47,519 nucleotides of DNA from Nitrospinota bacterium. Lineage in GTDB: Bacteria; Nitrospinota_A; UBA7883; JACRGQ01. Made by a program: the position numbers and the translations under genes. The stretch lies in the NCBI GenBank assembly GCA_029881495.1, contig JAOUMJ010000021.1, positions 1 through 47,519 on the forward strand. The letters are read 5' to 3'. This document shows, in pieces, positions 41,344 to 47,519 of this stretch (position 1 is its first letter; each line of letters starts with the position of its first letter). The notes under the pieces were generated by a model. That model had not been told where the DNA came from. It ran no database searches and saw only the letters and a program-made list of their open reading frames with translations.

Positions 41344-43067
41344 CAGATTACCTCCTTTATTTTTGCAAGTACCTGCTTCGGAGTGAGAGGCAGGCCGCCG
41401 TAAACATTGTACTTAATAGGTTCAAGGTTCGTCTTGGAGCGTATTATTTCGGCAAGCTGACCCTGCTTGTTTATCTCAGGGATAAGTATCTTCTTGCAGT
41501 CTTTCGCAAATTCGGCAATTGCTTTCACCGGCACGGGCCATACCAGCTTGGAATGGAGAGCTTTCACTTTCAGCCCTTCAGCAATCGCCATATCGGTAGC
41601 TTCGCGGACCGTTCCGAGGGTCGAACCCCAGCTAATCAGGCCGACGTCTGCCTTTCCGCTCCCTTGCACTTCCGGTGCCGGGATATCGGCTTCAATGTTA
41701 TCGAGTTTTTTAAACCGCTTATCGCTCATGGAGGTGTGAACTTCCGGTGCAAAACTCGGGGCGGATGTCTCGAAATGCTCAAGTCCCGTGGAGATATAGG
41801 TTCCTCCCACGTCACCAGGATGCGACATCGGCGAAATGCCTGAATCGGTCAACTGATATCTCTTGAAGTCAGCCTTTCCGTTCGGCTTGTACCTTTCGCG
41901 GTTAATTATCTTATAGCTCTTGGGATCAGGCCTCTTTATTGACTCGGTCCTGAACCCAAGCGAACCGTCGGAAAGAACCAAAACTGGAATCTGGTACTTT
42001 TCAGAAAGGTTGAACGCGAGGACCATGATATCGACGATGTCCTGGACGTTCTCCGGAGAAAGGACTATCCTCGGCGCGTCGCCGTGACCGCCGTGGGCTG
42101 CCATGAAGAGGTCGGACTGTTCATGTTTCGTAGGCAAGCCTGTTGCCGGACCACCCCTTTGGACGTCAACAATGACGCAAGGTATTTCAGCCATGGAGGC
42201 ATATCCGAGAAGTTCCTGCATTAGCGAAAGGCCTGGGCCGGATGTGTTTGTCATTGCTTTTGCGCCCGCATAGGCGGCACCAAGGACGTTGGCAAGCGAT
42301 GCTATTTCATCTTCCGCCTGAACTAGCGTGCCATCGAGCTTCGGGAGATAACGCGACATCCAGATCGCAATCTCGGTAGCGGGAGTTATCGGGTAACAGC
42401 TTAGAAAGTTGCATCCGGCGATAACTGCTCCAAGACCCGCGGCCTCGTTACCCGAAATGATGATGACATCATCTGGCGATTTATTCGTTTTTGCCATACG
42501 GAAATCGTCCGTTTTTTTATGATTTTCCTTAACGTAGTTTGCGCCTGCTTCGATCGCCTGAAGGTTTATCCCTACAACTTTTTCACCCTTCTTCCCGAAC
42601 TTGCTGTGAATGGTATCCCTTACCGATTCAAAAGGCATTTCGAACAGCTGAGAGAGAGCGCCCAGAGCAACCATGTTTTTGGCGCGGTACATCTCGAGAT
42701 CCTTCTTCGCAATCTGGGACATAGGGACGTTGTAGCTTATGACGCCGTCTATCTTTACTTCTTCCTTGATATCGCCGCCCGGGTAGTCGTAAACGAGCAC
42801 TGTGCCGGGTTCGAGGAACTTCCTGTTGTTATCGAGGGCCTCCTGGTTGAACGCGCAAAATACGCTGAAACCGGAACCCTCTGATTTTATCGGCTCTGAT
42901 GAGAACCTTGTCTGATACATGGCGTAACCGCCGCGTATTTCCGCCGGGAACGTCTTGAATGTCAAGACCTCAAGCCCCGACCTGGCGGCTGCCTGGGCTA
43001 TCATATCTCCGGCACTGATGACCCCTTCGCCACCTTCACCACCGATCCTTATTATCAAATCACTCAT
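41343..43067 (-). CDS. korA: 2-oxoacid:ferredoxin oxidoreductase, fused gamma-alpha subunit
   Basis: The 574 residues combine a gamma domain (about 1-185, starting RIGGEGGEGVISAGDMIAQA) with an alpha domain (about 200-574, SGNEAAGLGAVIAGCNFLSCYPITPATEIA). The alpha domain contains TNTSGPGLSLMQE and PTKHEQSDLFMAAHGGHGD. The C-terminal transketolase-like part includes ISWGSTLGTVREA. Such gamma-alpha fusions are typical of the 2-oxoglutarate ferredoxin oxidoreductases of many anaerobes and rTCA bacteria. It lies 100 bases after sucD. Confidence 0.92.
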   Translation of the reverse strand: MSDLIIRIGGEGGEGVISAGDMIAQAAARSGLEVLTFKTFPAEIRGGYAMYQTRFSSEPIKSEGSGFSVFCAFNQEALDNNRKFLEPGTVLVYDYPGGDIKEEVKIDGVISYNVPMSQIAKKDLEMYRAKNMVALGALSQLFEMPFESVRDTIHSKFGKKGEKVVGINLQAIEAGANYVKENHKKTDDFRMAKTNKSPDDVIIISGNEAAGLGAVIAGCNFLSCYPITPATEIAIWMSRYLPKLDGTLVQAEDEIASLANVLGAAYAGAKAMTNTSGPGLSLMQELLGYASMAEIPCVIVDVQRGGPATGLPTKHEQSDLFMAAHGGHGDAPRIVLSPENVQDIVDIMVLAFNLSEKYQIPVLVLSDGSLGFRTESIKRPDPKSYKIINRERYKPNGKADFKRYQLTDSGISPMSHPGDVGGTYISTGLEHFETSAPSFAPEVHTSMSDKRFKKLDNIEADIPAPEVQGSGKADVGLISWGSTLGTVREATDMAIAEGLKVKALHSKLVWPVPVKAIAEFAKDCKKILIPEINKQGQLAEIIRSKTNLEPIKYNVYGGLPLTPKQVLAKIKEVI

Positions 43068-43167
43068 TATGCACTCTCCATCCTCGTTTGTTCACTCGTC
43101 ATTAAAGAGAAAAAACAACACGCAGACTTTATGCCTGCAGATTGCCCATCTACTTTGCCTACCTTCC

Positions 43168-44190
43168 TTATGCTTTTTTCCTGACCTTTTTCTTTGCCTG
43201 AGCCTTTTTTGCCGGTTTTTTCTTCACCACCTTTTTCCTGGCGGAGGCCCTTCTTTCTGCCGATCTTCTTTCCGTTTCTCTTCGCGTCGTTTTTTTCCTT
43301 TTTTCAACTCCAGAAGAGAGTTTTGCGAGAGCTTTCTTTACGTTTTCGCCGATATCGGCTGGGCTTAAACAGACATGGATTCCCGCCTTTTTCATAGCGC
43401 TCATTTTGTCGGCGGCAGTCCCCTGTCCGCCGGAAATGATAGCACCCGCGTGCCCCATCCTTCGCCCTGGAGGAGCCGTCTGCCCCGCAATGAAACCTAC
43501 AACCGGTTTTTTGACATTCTTTTTAATGAAGTCCGCGGCGGCCTCCTCGGCATTCCCCCCGATCTCCCCTATCATCACGATCGCCTCTGTTTGTGGATCT
43601 TCATTGAACAGTTTCAGGGCATCAATAAAATTGGTGCCGTTTACCGGATCGCCCCCGATACCGATACAGGTAGACTGCCCGATGCCGAGAGCCGTGAGCT
43701 GACCGACCGCTTCATAGGTGAGCGTGCCTGATCTTGATACTACGCCGACTGGCCCCTTTTTATGAATATGCCCCGGCATGATACCGATCTTTGCCTGTCC
43801 CGGAGTGATAACACCCGGACAGTTGGGGCCGATAAGGCGGGAACTGCTCCCCTCTATCGATCTTTTCACCTTTACCATGTCCTGCACCGGGATCCCTTCC
43901 GTTATGCAGACAATAAGCTCAATACCGGCATCTACCGCCTCCAGGATCGCGTCCGCCGCGAACGGTGGCGGAACGAATATCATCGTCGCGTTAGCGCCCG
44001 AAGCCTGTTTCGCCTCGGCAACCGTGTTCCATACCTTGAAACCGTCGACAGTCGTCCCACCCTTGCCTGGAGTTACTCCGCCAACAACATTTGTACCGTA
44101 ATCACGGCAACCCTGGGCGTGAAACATACCTTCCTTGCCGGTGATACCCTGCACAATAAGTTTCGTTTTTTTACTTACAAGAACGCTCAT
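43168..44190 (-). CDS. sucD: Succinyl-CoA synthetase alpha subunit with a basic tail
   Basis: The alpha subunit carries the phosphohistidine and binds CoA. Motifs are [14 protein letters not shown] (CoA loop), [10 protein letters not shown], and the active His247 in [15 protein letters not shown]. The enzyme body ends near residue 292, the usual length. It is followed by an unusual 48-residue tail in which about half of the residues are Lys or Arg ([31 protein letters not shown]). The tail resembles histone H1-like C-termini. The core function is secure; the role of the tail is unknown. Confidence 0.95.
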   Translation of the reverse strand: MSVLVSKKTKLIVQGITGKEGMFHAQGCRDYGTNVVGGVTPGKGGTTVDGFKVWNTVAEAKQASGANATMIFVPPPFAADAILEAVDAGIELIVCITEGIPVQDMVKVKRSIEGSSSRLIGPNCPGVITPGQAKIGIMPGHIHKKGPVGVVSRSGTLTYEAVGQLTALGIGQSTCIGIGGDPVNGTNFIDALKLFNEDPQTEAIVMIGEIGGNAEEAAADFIKKNVKKPVVGFIAGQTAPPGRRMGHAGAIISGGQGTAADKMSAMKKAGIHVCLSPADIGENVKKALAKLSSGVEKRKKTTRRETERRSAERRASARKKVVKKKPAKKAQAKKKVRKKA

Positions 44191-44235
44191 AGAAGCTCCC
44201 CTACTTCAATTCGGTCATTTATGAAACCGAACCAG

Positions 44236-45402
44236 TTAATTACCTTTTAAAGCGGCTACGGCCTTTTGTGCGCCGTCTCGCATCCCATTGCCAATTATAA
44301 AGTTGAGACCGCTTTTGGCAAGTATCGCGCGCCCCTCTTCCACGTTGGTCCCTTCCATACGGATAACGATAGGAACCTTTATGTTTATCTTTCTAGCGGC
44401 GTTCACCACTCCGTTTGCCAGCCTGTCGCAACGGAGGATTCCACCGAAGATGTTTATGAATATCGCCTTAACCGTATCGTCCGACACGATTATCTTCAAG
44501 GCTTCCTCTATCTGCTCCTCGGAAGCGCCACCGCCTACATCAAGGAAGTTCGCCGGCTCCCCGCCAGAGTGCTTTATGATGTCCATCGTTCCCATGGCAA
44601 GTCCGGCTCCATTCACCATGCACCCTATGTTGCCGTCCAGCTTTATGTAGTTGAGATTGTATTTTGAGGCCTCAATTTCCAGAGGATCCTCCTCATTGAG
44701 ATCCCGGTACCCAAGCGCGTCCTTGTGACGGAAGAGGGCGTTATCCTCATATCCCAGCTTGGCGTCGAGAGCGAGTATCTTTCCGTCCTTTGTCTGCACC
44801 ATCGGATTGATCTCTGCCATATCGAGATCCTCGGACACAAAAGCGTTATAGAGTTTCATTATGAATTTCGAGGCTTCGCCAATAAGCTCGGCCGGGAAAC
44901 TCAGGCCGAAAGCAAGCTGTCTCGCCTGATAAGGCATTATCCCAATAGCCGGGTCGACATATACTTTCAGGATTTTCTCCGGCGTAGCGGCGGCTACTTC
45001 CTCTATCTCCATCCCCCCCTCTGTGGACGCCATGATGACGTTCCGGGAGGATTCCCTGTCCTGTACTATTCCTATGTAGAGTTCCCGCTCGATCTTGCAG
45101 CCGGCCTCTATAAGGAGTTTTTTAACTTTTTTACCTTCGGGTCCGGTCTGGTGGGTAACCAGAGTCATCCCCAGAATGCTCTTCGCATGCGACTCGGCTT
45201 CATCAGCTGAATGGGCCAGCTTTACGCCACCCCCTTTGCCTCGTCCTCCGGCATGTATCTGAGCCTTTACTACCACCGGGAAACCGCCAAGTTTTCCAGC
45301 AAGTTCTCCGGCATTATCGTTTACCTCGGTCATGAACCCCTCAGGCACGGGTATACCGTATTTTCTCAACACTTCTTTCGCCTGATATTCGTGTATCTTC
45401 AA
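44236..45402 (-). CDS. sucC: Succinyl-CoA synthetase beta subunit
   Basis: The ATP-grasp beta subunit has 388 residues from the preferred TTG start at 45402 (giving [22 protein letters not shown]); an ATG at 45420 six codons earlier overlaps the GGAGGAG ribosome binding site and is less likely. It contains [18 protein letters not shown], the conserved MEINPMV-type [22 protein letters not shown], and the CoA loop [11 protein letters not shown] and [12 protein letters not shown]. It heads the sucCD-korAB-ndk operon. Confidence 0.96.
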   Translation of the reverse strand: MKIHEYQAKEVLRKYGIPVPEGFMTEVNDNAGELAGKLGGFPVVVKAQIHAGGRGKGGGVKLAHSADEAESHAKSILGMTLVTHQTGPEGKKVKKLLIEAGCKIERELYIGIVQDRESSRNVIMASTEGGMEIEEVAAATPEKILKVYVDPAIGIMPYQARQLAFGLSFPAELIGEASKFIMKLYNAFVSEDLDMAEINPMVQTKDGKILALDAKLGYEDNALFRHKDALGYRDLNEEDPLEIEASKYNLNYIKLDGNIGCMVNGAGLAMGTMDIIKHSGGEPANFLDVGGGASEEQIEEALKIIVSDDTVKAIFINIFGGILRCDRLANGVVNAARKINIKVPIVIRMEGTNVEEGRAILAKSGLNFIIGNGMRDGAQKAVAALKGN

Positions 45403-45582
45403 AGTTTCTCCTCCAAACAATGGGAATCCATTAGAAGCGAAAAGATACCATGTTTAAAGCCGATTTTGCAACCAGATATGGCCTATATCGTTCATCTTCA
45501 AGGGAATTTACTTAAGTGCGATTTTCGGTTTTAAGGTACAATGAACTTTTTAAATTTTGGGACATTTGAACGGGATATTTAA

Positions 45583-46047
45583 ATGGCAAAACTTTTTGAT
45601 TCACTGGAACAGGAACATATAGATTTCATAAACGCCCAGAAATTATTCTTCACGGGCACCAATTCCGGTTCGAAAGGGGTCAATATCTCGCCGAAAGGGA
45701 TAGAACCTCTGAAAATACTTGGCCCGAACAGCATCGCATATATTGATTTCATCGGCAGCGGAAACAGGATGGCAGAAGATCTCATGGAAGGGAGCCCGGT
45801 GACGATCATGTTCTGCAGTTTCGACGAGAAGCCGTTGATCCTGAGGCTCTACTGCAATGGGAAAACGATAAAGAACGGCGAACCGGGCTTTGACGACAAG
45901 ATATCCCTCTGGAATCGCAAGCCTGACAAGAATATAAGGCAGGTATTTATCTTCGACATCACCAAAGTTATGACATCCTGCGGATGGGGTGTTCCGCTTT
46001 TCAAATACAACGGCGAGCGGTCGGAAAGCAGAAAACTCACCGGCTAG
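45583..46047 (+). CDS. Pyridoxamine 5'-phosphate oxidase-like flavin protein
   Basis: This 154-residue protein matches the PPOX/FMN-binding split-barrel superfamily: FFTGTNSGSKGVNISPKG, IAYIDFIGSGNRMAEDLMEGSPVTIMFCSFDE and LRLYCNGKTI. The C-terminal half has IRQVFIFDITKVMTSCGWGVPLF, a pattern seen in uncharacterised members. The ligand (FMN, F420 or heme) is not clear. It is monocistronic or leads the following lipoprotein gene. Confidence 0.8.
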   Translation: MAKLFDSLEQEHIDFINAQKLFFTGTNSGSKGVNISPKGIEPLKILGPNSIAYIDFIGSGNRMAEDLMEGSPVTIMFCSFDEKPLILRLYCNGKTIKNGEPGFDDKISLWNRKPDKNIRQVFIFDITKVMTSCGWGVPLFKYNGERSESRKLTG

Positions 46048-46077
46048 GCAGCCATTTTTTTAATAAGGGAAACATTG

Positions 46078-46410
46078 ATGATAAGGAACATACTTCTGGT
46101 AGCCGCCGCCATCGCCTTCTCCTACATGCTCAGCATAATGCTGATGGGATGCGCAACCGATAGGCTAGCCCTCCATGAAAAAGCCGCGATCTCCGATTCG
46201 AAGATCCTGAAAATCCAAAAAGGGAGGAGCACAAGAGAGGAGATCAGGGGTATCTTTGGAGAGCCTTTTGACACAGTGACCTTAAACGGCAAAGAGAGCT
46301 GGTTCTACAAGGATATCAATCTGAAACCGCTCTACCTTGAGTTCGACAAAAACGGCGTCGTCTCCGACTTTGAATCCAACGGTAAAGATTCCGTACCTGA
46401 AACCGACTGA
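46078..46410 (+). CDS. Small lipoprotein with BamE/SmpA-like domain
   Basis: This 110-residue protein has a lipoprotein signal ending LMGC (lipid Cys near 25) and a mature part with KIQKGRSTREEIRGIFGEPFD and WFYKDINLKPLYLEFDKNGVVSDFE, the pattern of the SmpA/OmlA (BamE-like) fold. A TTG three bases earlier is an alternative start; AAGGGA lies upstream. The role is probably at the outer membrane; it is not certain that it is a BAM subunit. Confidence 0.75.
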   Translation: MIRNILLVAAAIAFSYMLSIMLMGCATDRLALHEKAAISDSKILKIQKGRSTREEIRGIFGEPFDTVTLNGKESWFYKDINLKPLYLEFDKNGVVSDFESNGKDSVPETD

Positions 46411-46412
46411 AC

Positions 46413-47519
46413 CTACAGCGAGGTAGGGAAAAGGTCGTTATAGGTCTTGAGCGCGAACCCGTCCGTCATCCCCGCAACGTAGTCGCAGACTATCCTTTTC
46501 TCCTTGCCGATCTTCCTTGCCTCATTGAAATGCCGCTGCACCGATTCGGGAAAGAGCGTCGGCTCCTTCAGAAAAGCATTGAAAAGACTCTCAAGCACGA
46601 CCCGCGCCTTGTGCTCCATCCTTTTCACCCCTGACTGGTCATACATGTTTTTCCTGAGAAAATTTTTCAGATCCTGATGCTTCCCCTTTATTTCGGGGCT
46701 GAAATCGGCGATCTTCTCCCTGTTATTGCGGATATCGTCGATCCCTTTCGGCGAAAACTTTTGCAGGTTCCCGGCTGTTGTTTTTATCAGATCGGCTACC
46801 AGTTCCGCGATGATGTACCGGATGATCTGGTACTTCCTTATCTTTGACGAAAGGTTTGTATATTTTCCCGATATCGCCTTTTCCCCCTCTACCCAGAACA
46901 CGCACCCCTTTAACATCTCTTCGGTAATGGTCGTAGCCTGCAAACCGTCGTCGAGGTCGTGCGTGCAGTATGTTATCGGATCCGCAAGATCCACTATCTG
47001 CGCCTCAAGGGTAGGGTTCGGATATCCCGCGAATTCATCTTTTAGCGGTTCGTCCTGCCCCGGGTTTTTCTCAAGCCCCTTTTTGGCCACTGCCTCCCGA
47101 AGCTCGTATGAAAGGTTCAGTCCAGGGAAATCGGGGTAACGGTGCTCGATGTGGCAGATGATCCTGAGCGTCTGGGTATTGTGCTCAAACCCTCCATCGT
47201 TCAGCATCAATCCATGCAGTATATCCTGCCCCTTGTGCCCGAAAGGGGCGTGCCCTATATCGTGGGCGAGGGCGGCCGCTTCGGTCAAATCCTCGTTGAG
47301 CTGTAACGCACGCGCTATGGAGCGGGATATCTGGGCCACCTCCAGCGTATGCGTAAGCCGTTTCCTGAAAAAATCCCCCTCCTGATTGAGGCTTGTGTAG
47401 ACCTGCGTTTTGCTCTCAAGCCTTCTGAACGCCGCCGAGTGTACTATCCTGTCCCTGTCGTGCTGGTACGGCGAGCGGTAATCCCCCTCCGGGTCGTCCC
47501 CCGCCGGTTCCGTGTGCGC
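46413..47519 (-). CDS. dgt: Deoxyguanosinetriphosphate triphosphohydrolase, 5' end outside the window
   Basis: The frame is open on the minus strand to the window edge, so the start is missing; a GTG at 47339 is internal. The visible 368 residues include RSPYQHDRDRIVHSAAFRRLESKTQV near the edge, then THTLEVAQISRSIARAL and the HD motif AAALAHDIGHAPFGHKGQDIL, DLADPITYCTHDLDDGL. These are hallmarks of the dGTPase family, HD-domain metalloenzymes releasing triphosphate from dNTPs. Substrate range cannot be told from sequence. Confidence 0.92.
   Translation of the reverse strand, partial: AHTEPAGDDPEGDYRSPYQHDRDRIVHSAAFRRLESKTQVYTSLNQEGDFFRKRLTHTLEVAQISRSIARALQLNEDLTEAAALAHDIGHAPFGHKGQDILHGLMLNDGGFEHNTQTLRIICHIEHRYPDFPGLNLSYELREAVAKKGLEKNPGQDEPLKDEFAGYPNPTLEAQIVDLADPITYCTHDLDDGLQATTITEEMLKGCVFWVEGEKAISGKYTNLSSKIRKYQIIRYIIAELVADLIKTTAGNLQKFSPKGIDDIRNNREKIADFSPEIKGKHQDLKNFLRKNMYDQSGVKRMEHKARVVLESLFNAFLKEPTLFPESVQRHFNEARKIGKEKRIVCDYVAGMTDGFALKTYNDLFPTSL

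Overview
The window is a bacterial chromosome segment, and no phage, transposon or CRISPR genes were seen in it. The cell is Gram-negative: there are lipoproteins with lipoboxes, an intact mreBCD cell-shape operon, a SPOR-domain protein, an NtrY-type sensor kinase and periplasmic c-type cytochromes. Several gene orders point loosely to the Nitrospinota / Nitrospirota / Desulfobacterota neighbourhood: DUF2232 between rpsR and rplI, argS followed by a SPOR protein, DUF4390 overlapping ntrY, GH57 next to glgC, and a gamma-alpha fused KorA. That placement is inference; nothing in the sequence fixes the taxon.

Layout. 1-3.1 kb: a LysM protein whose start lies outside the window, then mreB-mreC-mreD. 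3.1-7.3 kb (minus): gpmI, ubiD, trpC. 7.4 kb: rpsT. 8.2-13.9 kb (plus): a respiratory cluster. It holds a small membrane protein, a CuA subunit II, a B-type heme-copper catalytic subunit, a CbaD-like mini-subunit, an SCO copper chaperone, a cytochrome b, a 2x[4Fe-4S]/MvhD-like protein and an unknown membrane-anchored protein. 14-17.6 kb (minus): ntrY, a DUF4390 protein and an unrecognised small protein. 17.7-22.5 kb: glgC, a GH57 glucanotransferase/amylase, hisD. 22.6-23.8 kb (minus): a lipoprotein with a heme-c motif. 24.2-29.7 kb: rpsF-ssb-rpsR-DUF2232-rplI, dnaB, alr. 29.9-34.5 kb (minus): lipoprotein, SPOR protein, argS, arsM, arsR. 34.6-36.7 kb: membrane protein, birA, coaX. 36.7-37.3 kb: a repeat array ending in tRNA-Gln. 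37.3-38.5 kb (minus): small protein, FKBP isomerase, RRM protein. 38.9-40.0 kb: pentaheme cytochrome c. 40.1-45.4 kb (minus): sucC-sucD-korA-korB-ndk, a TCA-cycle module. 45.6-47.5 kb: a PPOX-like flavoprotein, a small lipoprotein and the 3' part of dgt.

The most interesting part is 8.2-13.9 kb. The catalytic subunit keeps all six histidine ligands at nearly the same positions as Thermus ba3 oxidase. However, the CuB-crosslinked tyrosine is replaced by Gln233, and a glutamate (Glu277) precedes the CuB His-His pair. That pattern suggests a nitric-oxide-reductase-like enzyme (the eNOR-type group is the best guess) rather than an O2 reductase. The cluster's cytochrome b ends in a perfect A-AAA-AAG slippery heptamer. 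The overlapping -1 frame encodes a ferredoxin/MvhD-like protein with no usable start codon of its own, so a -1 frameshift would make a fused cytochrome b-ferredoxin-MvhD polypeptide of about 548 residues. A strong intrinsic terminator also lies inside the signal-peptide coding region of the SCO gene. Together these suggest an NO- or O2-reducing complex with an unusual electron-input module and stepped gene expression.

Other points worth attention are the CC...CC cysteine insertion in ArsR, the lysine/arginine-rich tail on SucD, the repeats carrying the tRNA-Gln 3' end, and a perfect 16-bp palindrome touching the start codon of the pentaheme cytochrome.
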